DNA of 13,918 nucleotides from SLJN01 sp964505385 (GCA_964505385.1 CAZDIA010000065.1:1-13918); one strand, 5' to 3'; numbered from the stretch's first letter, positions 1 to 9,278 are shown. The notes: a model not told the origin generated them from the letters alone. A program made the numbers and translations.

Positions 1-27
1 GCTAATACCGCGGTTAGCTTTAATTTG
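1..27 (-). terminator. Possible terminator stem after the outer-membrane barrel gene, cut by the window edge
   Basis: Directly downstream of the minus-strand stop codon is a dyad with arms GCTAA and TTAGC around a GC-rich centre (positions 1-18). Its position fits a transcription terminator for the barrel gene. The T-tract that would confirm it lies outside the window, so the call is weak. Confidence 0.25.
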
Positions 28-1518
28 TTATAGGGAATAGGTAAACTCAATTACTATACCACTAAACGATGGCTCTTGACTTACATCCACATGTCCGGCT
101 ACACCTCTCAGGCCAGCCTCTCCATCAACATCAGCTTCCAGTGCGTCAAAACCGCTGGCACCCTGATAGACATATTCTACTTTAAGCAGCATTCTTTCAG
201 ATAACCATCCACCTAAACCTGCCTGGAACCGATTTACACTACCATCAGTGACGGCATTGGACGGATCGACGGCAAGTAAGGTTTCAGGAGTGTCACGGTA
301 ATCGAGCTCATCAGCAATAGCAGAGCTATAACGAACTGAACCATAAATGCTCTCAGTTAAATAAGCGGTCAGGTCGGCACCGAAGTAATACCAATCTTCA
401 TCACCAACCAAGGCTGACCATCGGTCATTATCAATTTCTTCATGGGAGGTGCTAACATAACCGAAATGACTATTCATAAAAAGATTAGGGAGTATATCCC
501 AGTTCAGGTCAACCTGGAAAGCATCAACCTTTTGACCGTCGCCCGGTCGAACCTGAGTAGCACCTTCGCTGCCTCCGCCGTCATAACCTTCATCCGGGGT
601 CCATATAGCATCGTATGCTGAGCCGAGTCGCTCCCTTCGAAATAGATTAGTACCACGGGAAGCTCCATCATGATCAACGGTATAATAGGAAAGCGCTAAT
701 TCCATATTTTCTAACGGGGACACCCATCCTTTTGCACGAAAGGAGTAACCTCGGTCTTCTACATAGTCCGCTTCCGGGCCTCCGAATCCCGCACCACCAA
801 GCAAGCCATAGCTATCTGTGCGATGAATAATTTCAAGGCCGGGCTCAACGCCATGAGTCTCAACAACATTGTAGCCAATAAGGGGGTTTCGCTGGGCATC
901 AGCATTCAAAGTTCTTTTATCTATCGTATTACCAAAGCTCGGCGTAAAGTTACCGGCCTTAACATCTATGTGCTCAAACAAACCATTGGCAAACTCCAGG
1001 GCAGATCCCTCAGGCATTTGTTGGAAATAAATAAAGCCTTGATGCCCCCAGGCTCTGGTCGGGTGGCGTTGAGTGGCCATCAAAAGATCAAAGAAAACCT
1101 CAAAGTTGTCACCATGTACTACCTGGAAGTCTATTTGACCATAACCGGTCTGCATTCCCACAGGGTTAAGATCTGGAGCATTGGTCCAGCTGTCAACATG
1201 GCCAACATTCGGATCAACCCCTCTTCCATCTCCATCCAATGCTCTTGTATCATTCTGACTTAATGCTTGAACTCTTCCTATACTGTGAAAACCAAAGTTA
1301 AAGTCGAGTTCTCCAACAGTTGCTATATTTGCTCCTCTGTGTTGCATAGGTTCAATACGATCGAATGCACTATGAGGATGGACGTTTTCTAACTGCGGGT
1401 TAAAGTTTTCAGTTGATGCATCATTATCGCTGTTTTTGGCATCTGCTGATGTTAAGCTAAAAAGCGTAAAAAACACCAACACTGAGGAAAGAGTAGTATA
1501 TTTAGAAAATGTTTTCAT
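28..1518 (-). CDS. Predicted outer-membrane beta-barrel (porin-like) protein
   Basis: A 496-residue protein with a Sec signal peptide: a Lys-containing N-terminus, then a hydrophobic core at about residues 9-23, with likely cleavage near SADA (24-27). The mature part has no long hydrophobic helix. It is built of alternating polar/aromatic strands such as VGELDFNFGFHSIGR, GQIDFQVVHG and MELALSYYTV, and ends in a barrel-like final strand (VIEFTYSL). It contains no cysteine. This pattern is that of an outer-membrane porin or channel. The stretch around residues 190-230, which includes GNFTPSFGNTIDKR, recalls porins of the OprO/OprP or carbohydrate-selective type, but I cannot assign a substrate. 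There is no clear Shine-Dalgarno before the ATG at 1518, which is common in this lineage; the signal peptide supports this start. It lies downstream of the giant surface-protein gene in the same orientation, but a strong terminator at 1790-1826 separates them, so it probably has its own promoter. Confidence 0.72.
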   Translation of the reverse strand: MKTFSKYTTLSSVLVFFTLFSLTSADAKNSDNDASTENFNPQLENVHPHSAFDRIEPMQHRGANIATVGELDFNFGFHSIGRVQALSQNDTRALDGDGRGVDPNVGHVDSWTNAPDLNPVGMQTGYGQIDFQVVHGDNFEVFFDLLMATQRHPTRAWGHQGFIYFQQMPEGSALEFANGLFEHIDVKAGNFTPSFGNTIDKRTLNADAQRNPLIGYNVVETHGVEPGLEIIHRTDSYGLLGGAGFGGPEADYVEDRGYSFRAKGWVSPLENMELALSYYTVDHDGASRGTNLFRRERLGSAYDAIWTPDEGYDGGGSEGATQVRPGDGQKVDAFQVDLNWDILPNLFMNSHFGYVSTSHEEIDNDRWSALVGDEDWYYFGADLTAYLTESIYGSVRYSSAIADELDYRDTPETLLAVDPSNAVTDGSVNRFQAGLGGWLSERMLLKVEYVYQGASGFDALEADVDGEAGLRGVAGHVDVSQEPSFSGIVIEFTYSL

Positions 1519-1576
1519 AGCATTGTGATTTTATTGGTTACAAATTTGGCGTCTGCCGTGGTACAATGGAAAGCAG

Positions 1577-1582
1577 ATTATA
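1577..1582 (-). promoter_or_regulatory. Candidate -10 box for the outer-membrane barrel gene
   Basis: The minus strand reads TATAAT at 1582-1577, which would start transcription near 1570 and leave a leader of about 50 nt before the ATG at 1518. The upstream sequence at the expected -35 distance (TTCAAC) is a poor match, so this rests on the -10 hexamer and its position alone. Confidence 0.3.
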
Positions 1583-1789
1583 AACCGGCAAACCATTGCG
1601 TTGAAATAAATTACGCGGCAAATATGCGAAGAGAATTTTACCCTTTTTGAAAGGTATTACCTGAATTGTTCTATGGTAGAAACCCCTACTGTACTGTCGG
1701 GTTTTCCCTACACGCGATACTGTTCAATTCGATTTAATTACAACAAATAATGTTTGATAACAGGGGATTGTCTCTATCGGTGATAGCCT

Positions 1790-1826
1790 AAAAAAAGAGC
1801 CCCCGGGTAATCCCCGGCGGCTCTTT
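1790..1826 (-). terminator. Rho-independent terminator of the giant surface-protein gene
   Basis: Read on the minus strand, about 30 nt after the stop codon is a GC-rich hairpin: an 8-bp arm (AAAGAGCC with GGCTCTTT), one mismatch, then CCGGG/CCCGG around a 5-nt loop. A run of seven T follows (plus-strand A at 1790-1796). This is the classic intrinsic terminator layout and would isolate the giant gene from the barrel gene downstream. Confidence 0.88.
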
Positions 1827-1854
1827 GAGTATTCTTTAAAATTAGAAGGCAGAT

Positions 1855-4800
1855 CTACTTCACCAATGTCATCCTGTTGGTGATCGCTTTTCCACCGGCC
1901 TGAAGCCTGTAAATGTACACGCCGGATGACAGTCGCGACCCGTCAAAGGATACTTCATGTGTACCCGCGCTAACCTGCTCATTGACAAGTATTGCCACTT
2001 CCTGCCCAAGCAGATTGTATACACGAAGTTCTACATGCATATCAGCAGGGAGTTGATATCTGATGGTCGTAACCGGGTTAAACGGGTTCGGATAATTCTG
2101 CTTCAGCCCCACTTCAGTCGGCAGATCCGCCAGACCTCGCGAGCTGGTTACCGTTCCACGCTGCAGTACCACGGTTCGGTGCTCACTTGCATAACGGAAA
2201 GCTTCGGATCCGGTATCTTCAGCTACTATCGTCCAATTCACCACCAGCTCATTGTCTACCGCTATTCCAGAGGCTTCGAGAACTTGGTCCAGCTCGCGAA
2301 TCGTAAAAGTAAGCGATGCTTGTGCACCCTCTTCATCCGATTGCAAATCAAGTGCGGGTGGTGTATGGTATAATCCCGGAAGCTGCGCTATCCAACGGTA
2401 GTTTATATCCAGGTCACTTTCGGCACTTTGCCATGTGATAGAAACTACTTCGTTTTCTCCGCCCTGAACCACTACGGACTCAAGCTCATCGCCCGCATCA
2501 GCAGGGCTTAGCAGATCAAAGGCTGCAATTGCATCGGGATCAATGATGTCACCGAGTTTGCGCACCGTCAGTTGCGGATCGTTAAACATGCCTACATATC
2601 CGACCAGATTAACCGGACCTTGCGGAATCTGAGTGCCGATGTAAGTTTCTTCTCCATCATAGAGAATTGACTCTTCTATCCGGTCAGTTCTCATCACCAG
2701 TTCGTTACCCTCAGCATCTACCAGAGTGTAATTAGTCTGATTTGCAAACTGTCCTGACTCGCTGAAGCTTACATCTTCAATATATACCAGTTCACCCTGA
2801 CGAGTTGAATTAATTTCGGCAAGGGATGATACACGATTCGGATATATCCTGTTATCGGATGAAGACGCTTCTTCAATCGGCAGTTGCGGTACAAACTGGA
2901 TCAACCCGTTAAATTCCGAAACTGAGCCGGTCAGCCCGGTCAGCCCGTCATAGCGGTTGAATTCAGTGGAAAGAATCCCGTTAAAATCATCAAGTACGAT
3001 TCCACCGGAAGGATCCACTACCACTTTGCGGTTGCGGAAATCAGAGTTGAACACCAGATATACCTCATCAGTAATGGTATAGTTAATGCCGGATCCGACT
3101 TCGGCTACTTCAAGAAGTTCAGCGATGTTTTCAGCTTCAACACCTGTCACGGTTAATTCCCCGGAAACAAAGTCTTCGCCGTTCCAGAATCCGCCGCGTC
3201 CGAACTGCCCTTCATCATCGCTTGTGCCACCATAGAGCGTGTCGGCTTCACCAGCGATGAACCGGGTTGCGTAGTAATATTCACCCGGAACCATCATATT
3301 GAGTTCGGCCATGTACTCATCATAAGCAGCATCGCTGCCGGCGGCATTAAACTCCATCTGTGTCCACACAGATTCATTCCAGCCTGCAGGATCGGTATTC
3401 TCGTTATGAATACCCAACCAGGCGGTGAGCCCTTCAACCTCGATATCATCATCTGTCACTTCGGGCACGAAAATACGTCCGTAAGCCATTTCCGATTCGC
3501 CGGAAACCAACTCTGTGGAAATCGGCCACTGCAGATTCACAAACTCGACATCAAAAGACGGGGCTAATATCGGCATATCATCAAGTGAAAGTGCCGTAAG
3601 CTGAGGTGTTCCGGTATCTTCAGTAACCACAGCCCGAATATTCACCTTTTCGGTTGGTATTGTTTCTCCGATATAGTCGAGACTATCGGAAAACTCATGA
3701 GTTGTAAACCGAACCGCATCACCATTGACTTCTGTCAGTGACGGATCAGTTATATGATAATGTGCTGAAACTTCAAACACACCTTCCTCAAGAAACTCAA
3801 CCGCGCCGATATCAACCAGCCATGACTGATGCTCGTCGGTATTGAAATCTACCAGTTGCAGATCCATTGCCGGCAGATCGTTGCCTGTTGAGCTTACACC
3901 GGGATTATCCCATGGTACCAGATAGCGGGTCTCGGAATCAACCAGAAGCTGGCCGCGCAGACCTTCCATGCCGTCACCGACTGCAAAGTCGCTGCCCAGA
4001 ATTTCGTTCTCGTCATAGATAACCAGCGCTGAGGAGCCGTCGGAGATAAAGTGACGGTTCAGGTCATCGCCGAGATAGATGAAGGTGGTGACCACTTCGC
4101 CGCTGATCCTGAAGTAATTTCCGGGACTTCCGCCAATAACTTCGGAGATGCTTTCGGCTTCTTCAAATTCCGGAGGTAACACCTCGCCGAACAGTGAGAC
4201 AACCTTATCCCTCGGGGCTCCGCCACCGGATACTGTGATTTCACCCTGATATTCTCCGGCTTCCAGACCAGCAATCATTTGAACTGCGATGTCCTGGTTC
4301 AGAGTTCGCTCTGCGTACCCAAGCGTTACAGTATTTGTATAGCTGTTTTCATCAACCGAAAGTGCGAAATAGTCCGCACCGGTTGTTACTTCCAGGATTA
4401 CTTCACCGTCTTCTTCAAGATATTCACCAGTTACATTCAGTGAATCAATAAACGGTCCGCCGTCTGCCTCTTCATATTCAAAAGCAGTAAGTTCTTCCGG
4501 TATTACAGTGAAAAACGGATCGGGTTCAATAACCTCGCCTTCAAGATTTAGCGTTTTTTTAGTTGCACCACCACCTGATACGGTAATTTTGCCATTATAA
4601 ACACCAATATCGAGGCCTTCTACCATTCTTACATTTATGATTTCTTCCAATGAAGAACTTGGATAGCTTACCTCTAATGAAGAAGAGAAATCACCTTGAT
4701 GGGAAACTTCAAAATAACTCAGACCTTCCGTTACAGCAACCTTTATTTCACGATTGCTTCTAAGCAATGCCCCTACAACTTCAAAACTATCGAAAGCGGG

Positions 4801-7800
4801 ACCTTCGCCATATATATACTCAAAATCTTTCAGTTTACGTGGCTCCACTTGTAGTATAGGATCCGGAGTTATAGGTCCGGCGGCTTCTATACTAACATTT
4901 ACCAGACCTATCTGATCTCCTGTATCATCGCTGCCCAGCCACGCGGTCACCGTTGCCGTGCCGGTCGCCGTGGAGGTCAGATCAACTTGAACAAGGCCAT
5001 CGCCATCGGTCGCGCTGGTGAAAGTGGCCACATCATCGTCGAGTTCGCCAAGGTTGGTTGCCAGGAAGACATCAATGCCTGAGCCTACCGCATTGCCGCT
5101 GCCATCTTTTACCGTAACGGTGATTTCACTAGACTGTTCGGTGGTAATCGCGGTCGGATCGGCCGTGATTTCGGACAATTGTGCGTCGGCGTCACCCGGG
5201 GTCACCGTTACCTCTACCGAGCCTACTTCGTCACCTGTCTCATTGCTGCCCAGCCATGCGGTCACTGTTGCCGTGCCGGTCGCCGTGGAGGTCAGGTCAA
5301 CCTCTACCAAACCGTCAGCGTTAGTGGTACCGCTGAAAGTAAGACCATCACCGTCGAGTTCACCAAGATTGGTTGACACGAAGACAGCAATGCCTTCTCC
5401 TACCGCGTTGCCGCTGCCATCTTTTACCGCAACGGTGATTTCGCTGGACTCTTCGGTAGTGATCGTGGTCGGATCGGCCGTGATCTCAGACAATTGAGCA
5501 TCGGCGTTACCCGGTGTCACCGTTACCTCTACCGAGCCTACTTCGTCACCTGTCTCATCGCTGCCCAGCCATGCGATCACTGTTGCCGTGCCGGTCGCCG
5601 TGGAGGTCAGATCTACCTCTACCAAACCGTCAACGTCGGTCGCGCCAGTGAAAGTGGCCCCGTCACCGTCGAGTTCACCAAGATTGGTTGACACGAAGAC
5701 AGCAATGCCTGCGCCTACCGCGTTGCCGCTGCCATCTCTAACCGCAACGGTGATTTCGCTGGACTCTTCGGTGGTAATCGTGGTCGGATCGGCCGTGATC
5801 TCTGACAATTGAGCATCGGCGTTACCCGGTGTCACCGTTACCTCTACCGAGCCTACTTCGTCACCTGTCTCATCGCTGCCCAGCCACGCGGTCACCGTTG
5901 CCGTGCCGGTCGCCGTGGAGGTCAGATCAACTTGTACCAAACCGTTAGTGTCGGTCGCGCCGCTGAAAGTGGCCCCGTCGCCGGCGAGTTCGCCGAGATT
6001 CGTTGACACATATACTGCAATGCCTGAACCTACCGCGTTGCCGCTGCCATCCATAACCGTAACGGTGATTTCGCTGGTCTCTTCGGTGGTGATCGCGGTC
6101 GGATCGGCCGAAATGTTTGAAAGCGTTGCATCGGCACCACCCGGGGTCACCGTTACCTCTACCGAGCCTACTTCGTCACCTGTCTCATCGCTGCCCAGCC
6201 ATGCGATCACTGTTGCCGTGCCGGTCGCCGTGGAGGTCAGATCTACCTCTACCAAACCGTCAACGTCGGTCGCGCCAGTGAAAGTGGCCCCGTCACCGTC
6301 GAGTTCACCAAGATTGGTTGACACGAAGACAGCAATGCCTGCGCCTACCGCATTGCCGCTGCCATCTTTTACCGCAACGGTGATTACGCTGGACTCTTCG
6401 GTGGTGATCGCGGTCGGGTCGGCCGTGATCTCGGACAATTGTGCGTCGGCCTCGCCCGGGGTCACCGTTACCTCTACCGAGCCTACTTCGTCACCCGTAT
6501 CATCGCTGCCCAGCCATGCGGTCACTGTTGCCGTGCCGGTCGCCGCGGAGGTCAGATCAACCTGTACCAATCCGTCGACGTTAGTGGTACCGCTGAAAGT
6601 GGCCCCGTCGCCGTCGAGTTCACCAAGATTGGTTGACACGAAGAGAGCAATGCCTGCGCCTACCGCGTTGCCGCTGCCATCTCTGACCGCAACGGTGATT
6701 TCGCTGGACTCTTCGGTGGTAATCATGGTCGGATCGGCCGTGATCTCGGACAATTGTGCGTCGGCGTCACCAGCGCTAATGGTAAATTCATCTGAAACTG
6801 CATCGCTCAGATCATCTGAAATAGCAGTAAGTGTGTAACTGTCTGCAATATCAACATTCAAATCAGAGAAAGTCGCTATACCGTCAACCGCTGCGACTTG
6901 CAGTGTACCGCCAAGATCAGCGTCACCGGCATCAGTCAAAGCAACGGTAATCATATCTGTGGCATCACTTATCAGATTGGCAAATTCATCCTCAATTCGG
7001 ATTGTCACCGGATCCAGTATTTCGCCGGACACTGCATCCTGAGGCTGATCGGCAAATGCGAGCTGATGAGCATCAGCTGCGACAACTTCGACAGTAATTT
7101 CGATACTATCAACACCGTCTGCATCTGCCTTAAAGGTATAGAACCCTGCTTCGGTATGTTCCCACGTAAATGTTGCACTGGTTTCACCATTAGCGATATC
7201 TACAGAAACAGGCAAAAATGTGCCGGCTACCGGATCAACTGAAATGATATCAATATAGCCGGTGTGGTCTGTGGTTGGATTTTCAAATTCATCCTGAATT
7301 TCCACCGTGAAACTACCCGGCTCACCGGCAACCAGTTCATTATCAACCGGATAATCCACAAAAGCAAATTGATGTGCTGCTGCCGCTTCAACCGTGAAGA
7401 GATCAGACTGCGCTTCATCAGAAGTTGTTACATTAGCGTCATTTTCGTCGATAGAGAACAACAAATGGTAATCGTCAGCTATTTCGATAATTAGATTGCT
7501 GAAGGTTGCGACGCCGTCGTTGTCAGTAATAACATTGTTGTCGCTGGAGGCTGTGAGTTCACCGGCACCAGTCTGCGCAGCAGCCGTCACTTCAACTCCA
7601 CCACCTACAGGGTTGTTGAATTCATCCAGTACTCGTGCTGCCGGTATACCGGTAAGCGGAACTCCGGCTGTCTGAGTGGGATCAGGCTGGATATACACTT
7701 CAACCACTGATGCTTCTGCGTGTAAAACAGTAATATCATGCTCAGCAAAACCGAGATTTGTTCCGGTATTGCCCTCATTCCAGGTTGCCGTTACGGTTTG

Positions 7801-8712
7801 ATCACCCGCTTCTTCATCACGATAATAAAAAGTCGCGGTTGACGCTGCCTCTTTTACTGTGACGGATGTAATTTGATCTGAGCCACTTTGATCTGAGTAA
7901 AATGAAAAATCGCCCGAGGTTGAAGTCAGGTCAAAATCGGTATCAAATTCAACTTCGGTTTCAACTCCTTCATAATTGAAAACCGTCAGGGTCATTTCAT
8001 CGCTAATTTCACCAGCCGTTACATTTTGCGGCCCGCCAAGTGTTACATAAGCCGGCCCCTCGTCTACTTCGTAGTATACTGTTAACCGCACCCAGTCTAC
8101 ATCTACATAACCGGAAACAGGATTAGTTTCTTTTCTATATCTGACCGATGCACCAAACCCGGATGAAGTTATATCTTCAGGGGAAAGAATTAGCCCCCAC
8201 AGTTCATCCTGGCCGCCATATTCAGCAATTCCAAACTCGTTTACAGGCAGTGCATCTACTGTATTAGCCAAATTATCACCCACTCTTTCACCATCCAAAA
8301 TTAGCTGTATATACTCATCTCTGATATCAAGATTAGAACCTCCTCCAGTTCTTGAAGCCTGGCGGTTAACTTCCATCTTAACACCTGTGATGGAAGCAGT
8401 TGCAGGAATATCAAATCCATAATTCCATAAATTCAGAAAATGAGTTTTGTCACCCCCTGTATCTAACACACCAGCACTCGCAGATTCACCATCATCAGCT
8501 AAGGCGTTTTCAGGGTCTTCCCATTCTTCTTGTTTTTCATCTCCTTCTGCCTCACTTTCAGCTTCAGAAGCATAATTAGGTCCTTCAGAAGTTTCTACGA
8601 CCTGGGCCATACTTATTGTCACAAAACCGAGAGTCACAATCAAAAAACTTACAAAAAATATAATTCGGGAATATGCTCCCAAATTTTCGGGGGGGTTGGA
8701 TATTTTTTTCAT
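1855..8712 (-). CDS. Giant secreted multi-domain surface protein with Ig-like repeats and T9SS C-terminal sorting domain
   Basis: A 2285-residue protein. Residues 1-36 are a signal peptide with a hydrophobic core at 17-34 and cleavage at SMA-Q. Residues 38-66 form an acidic Glu/Ser linker. Residues about 64-217 form a beta-sandwich (DPENAL... LWNYGFDIP... ITGVKMEV). Residues 218-333, 334-444, 445-546 and 547-648 are Ig/filamin-like folds, the last three carrying DEFxN motifs. Residues 650-1279 are six 105-residue Ig-like (Big_1/invasin-type) repeats. Residues 1280-1394 and 1395-1511 are two related beta domains, each ending GEITVSGGGA or similar. Regions at about 1515-1718 and 1851-2058 resemble the OB-fold-like, DUF5689-style modules of Bacteroidota surface proteins. 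Residues 1720-1850 include a LQWP...AWLGIHNENTDP...YYYATRF module often found beside them. Residues 2060-2186 are SusE-like, and about 2198-2285 is the Por sorting domain. I see no catalytic motif and no cysteine. It is probably an adhesin or matrix protein attached outside the cell by the T9SS. AGGAG lies 5 nt before the ATG. The role is inference; the architecture is seen. Confidence 0.85.
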   Translation of the reverse strand: MKKISNPPENLGAYSRIIFFVSFLIVTLGFVTISMAQVVETSEGPNYASEAESEAEGDEKQEEWEDPENALADDGESASAGVLDTGGDKTHFLNLWNYGFDIPATASITGVKMEVNRQASRTGGGSNLDIRDEYIQLILDGERVGDNLANTVDALPVNEFGIAEYGGQDELWGLILSPEDITSSGFGASVRYRKETNPVSGYVDVDWVRLTVYYEVDEGPAYVTLGGPQNVTAGEISDEMTLTVFNYEGVETEVEFDTDFDLTSTSGDFSFYSDQSGSDQITSVTVKEAASTATFYYRDEEAGDQTVTATWNEGNTGTNLGFAEHDITVLHAEASVVEVYIQPDPTQTAGVPLTGIPAARVLDEFNNPVGGGVEVTAAAQTGAGELTASSDNNVITDNDGVATFSNLIIEIADDYHLLFSIDENDANVTTSDEAQSDLFTVEAAAAHQFAFVDYPVDNELVAGEPGSFTVEIQDEFENPTTDHTGYIDIISVDPVAGTFLPVSVDIANGETSATFTWEHTEAGFYTFKADADGVDSIEITVEVVAADAHQLAFADQPQDAVSGEILDPVTIRIEDEFANLISDATDMITVALTDAGDADLGGTLQVAAVDGIATFSDLNVDIADSYTLTAISDDLSDAVSDEFTISAGDADAQLSEITADPTMITTEESSEITVAVRDGSGNAVGAGIALFVSTNLGELDGDGATFSGTTNVDGLVQVDLTSAATGTATVTAWLGSDDTGDEVGSVEVTVTPGEADAQLSEITADPTAITTEESSVITVAVKDGSGNAVGAGIAVFVSTNLGELDGDGATFTGATDVDGLVEVDLTSTATGTATVIAWLGSDETGDEVGSVEVTVTPGGADATLSNISADPTAITTEETSEITVTVMDGSGNAVGSGIAVYVSTNLGELAGDGATFSGATDTNGLVQVDLTSTATGTATVTAWLGSDETGDEVGSVEVTVTPGNADAQLSEITADPTTITTEESSEITVAVRDGSGNAVGAGIAVFVSTNLGELDGDGATFTGATDVDGLVEVDLTSTATGTATVIAWLGSDETGDEVGSVEVTVTPGNADAQLSEITADPTTITTEESSEITVAVKDGSGNAVGEGIAVFVSTNLGELDGDGLTFSGTTNADGLVEVDLTSTATGTATVTAWLGSNETGDEVGSVEVTVTPGDADAQLSEITADPTAITTEQSSEITVTVKDGSGNAVGSGIDVFLATNLGELDDDVATFTSATDGDGLVQVDLTSTATGTATVTAWLGSDDTGDQIGLVNVSIEAAGPITPDPILQVEPRKLKDFEYIYGEGPAFDSFEVVGALLRSNREIKVAVTEGLSYFEVSHQGDFSSSLEVSYPSSSLEEIINVRMVEGLDIGVYNGKITVSGGGATKKTLNLEGEVIEPDPFFTVIPEELTAFEYEEADGGPFIDSLNVTGEYLEEDGEVILEVTTGADYFALSVDENSYTNTVTLGYAERTLNQDIAVQMIAGLEAGEYQGEITVSGGGAPRDKVVSLFGEVLPPEFEEAESISEVIGGSPGNYFRISGEVVTTFIYLGDDLNRHFISDGSSALVIYDENEILGSDFAVGDGMEGLRGQLLVDSETRYLVPWDNPGVSSTGNDLPAMDLQLVDFNTDEHQSWLVDIGAVEFLEEGVFEVSAHYHITDPSLTEVNGDAVRFTTHEFSDSLDYIGETIPTEKVNIRAVVTEDTGTPQLTALSLDDMPILAPSFDVEFVNLQWPISTELVSGESEMAYGRIFVPEVTDDDIEVEGLTAWLGIHNENTDPAGWNESVWTQMEFNAAGSDAAYDEYMAELNMMVPGEYYYATRFIAGEADTLYGGTSDDEGQFGRGGFWNGEDFVSGELTVTGVEAENIAELLEVAEVGSGINYTITDEVYLVFNSDFRNRKVVVDPSGGIVLDDFNGILSTEFNRYDGLTGLTGSVSEFNGLIQFVPQLPIEEASSSDNRIYPNRVSSLAEINSTRQGELVYIEDVSFSESGQFANQTNYTLVDAEGNELVMRTDRIEESILYDGEETYIGTQIPQGPVNLVGYVGMFNDPQLTVRKLGDIIDPDAIAAFDLLSPADAGDELESVVVQGGENEVVSITWQSAESDLDINYRWIAQLPGLYHTPPALDLQSDEEGAQASLTFTIRELDQVLEASGIAVDNELVVNWTIVAEDTGSEAFRYASEHRTVVLQRGTVTSSRGLADLPTEVGLKQNYPNPFNPVTTIRYQLPADMHVELRVYNLLGQEVAILVNEQVSAGTHEVSFDGSRLSSGVYIYRLQAGGKAITNRMTLVK
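1858..2121 (-). other. Type IX secretion (Por) C-terminal sorting domain of the giant protein
   Basis: Residues about 2198-2285 show the type A T9SS sorting signature: LKQNYPNPFNPVTTIRY, then VELRVYNLLGQEV, GTHEVSFDGSRLSSGVYIYRL and a terminal MTLVK strand. In this family the domain is recognised by the T9SS outer-membrane translocon and usually removed as the cargo is anchored to the surface. No T9SS component gene lies in this window, so the machinery must be elsewhere in the genome. Confidence 0.93.
4876..6765 (-). repeat. Six tandem 315-bp repeats encoding 105-residue Ig-like domains
   Basis: In gene order the units are 6765-6451, 6450-6136, 6135-5821, 5820-5506, 5505-5191 and 5190-4876. 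Every unit is exactly 105 codons, with no indels. Most begin ADAQLSEITADP (unit 3: ADATLSNISADP) and carry DGSGNAVG, NLGELDGDGATF, a variant of DLTSTATGTATV, and AWLGS. Units 1-5 end VEVTVTPG; unit 6 is the most divergent (NLGELDDDVATF, ending NVSIEAAG). DNA identity between units is high, and a 206-bp block is identical in units 2 and 4. The fold is the bacterial Ig-like type seen in invasin/intimin-like adhesins, forming a rigid stalk. Confidence 0.95.
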
Positions 8713-8747
8713 ATATACTCCTGTACTTCAGAAATGTGTTTGTAAAC

Positions 8748-8775
8748 TTTATATATAGTCTCTATTGAGCATCAA
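8748..8775 (-). promoter_or_regulatory. Candidate promoter of the giant surface-protein gene
   Basis: On the minus strand a TTGATG hexamer (8774-8769; TTTGAT one base upstream) is followed after 16 nt by TATAAA (8753-8748) within a TATATATAAA tract. Transcription would start near 8741, giving a leader of about 30 nt that contains the Shine-Dalgarno. Spacing and sequence are good for a sigma-70-like promoter, but AT-rich sequence yields such matches by chance. Confidence 0.38.
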
Positions 8776-9040
8776 ACAGATTGCCCTCGGGTAGAATGCA
8801 CCCTTTATTCCAGAGAGTACCAATCCACTTTGGGCGGGCTTTATCATTTATATACACCATGCATTATCGGTGCAAAATGAACGGGGGTTTAATTTCGTCT
8901 ACGTCAACCGAAATTTGTCGGCTTCAATTCTGCAGGGAGTAACTCCTGCATTCTCCAGTGACTCATCGAATCACAAATCTCCATACAGTCTCACCTGCTT
9001 TTTCCGAACTATTCAGGCAAGTTACTGAAAAACGTATTAC

Positions 9041-9061
9041 TTGTAGGATTAGTTCCTACAA
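9041..9061. promoter_or_regulatory. Perfect 8-bp inverted repeat TTGTAGGA/TCCTACAA
   Basis: TTGTAGGA at 9041-9048 and TCCTACAA at 9054-9061 are exact reverse complements around a 5-nt centre (TTAGT). The size and symmetry fit a dimeric regulator site. The half-site TCCTACA recurs three more times within 325 bp to the right. No protein in the window can be assigned as its binder. Confidence 0.45.
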
Positions 9062-9278
9062 TATAATAATAAATTAACATTTTTTTACATTTTTCTTTTA
9101 TAAAACAGCTACTCCCTTTTAATTCCCAGATCCCGAATCGGTAACATGTAAAGGAAAATACATTTTTATGTATTTATTTATTATTCTCTTATAAAAATAT
9201 GACAACTGCACACTTTCAGACAATTATGTATCCAATGGATAAAAATTTCATAATATTTCAGTTACTTTTTTTGTGTAT

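Larger units (their letters stand above)
1519..1854. other. 336-bp intergenic gap between two minus-strand genes
   Basis: The gap contains the terminator of the giant gene at its right end and a candidate -10 box for the barrel gene at its left end. Two weak dyads also occur: AAACCC/GGGTTT (1680-1685 and 1699-1704) and CTATC-GGT-GATAG (1774-1786). I see no coding sequence or RNA gene. Confidence 0.6.

Noticed and set aside
1..11. GCTAATACCGC resembles a conserved stretch of 16S rRNA
   Set aside because: The match ends after 11 bases and a protein-coding gene ends at 28; the sequence is better read as part of a dyad after that gene.
823..1263. 146-residue plus-strand open frame opposite the outer-membrane barrel gene
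   Set aside because: It has no family resemblance or Shine-Dalgarno and lies fully inside a signal-peptide-bearing barrel protein on the other strand.
5903..6838. 311-residue open frame on the plus strand, and similar shorter ones every 315 bp, across the Ig-like array
   Set aside because: They are antisense to the clear secreted protein, repeat with its 315-bp period, and read as Ser/Thr/Val/Pro-rich low-complexity translation. They are shadows of the repeat array.
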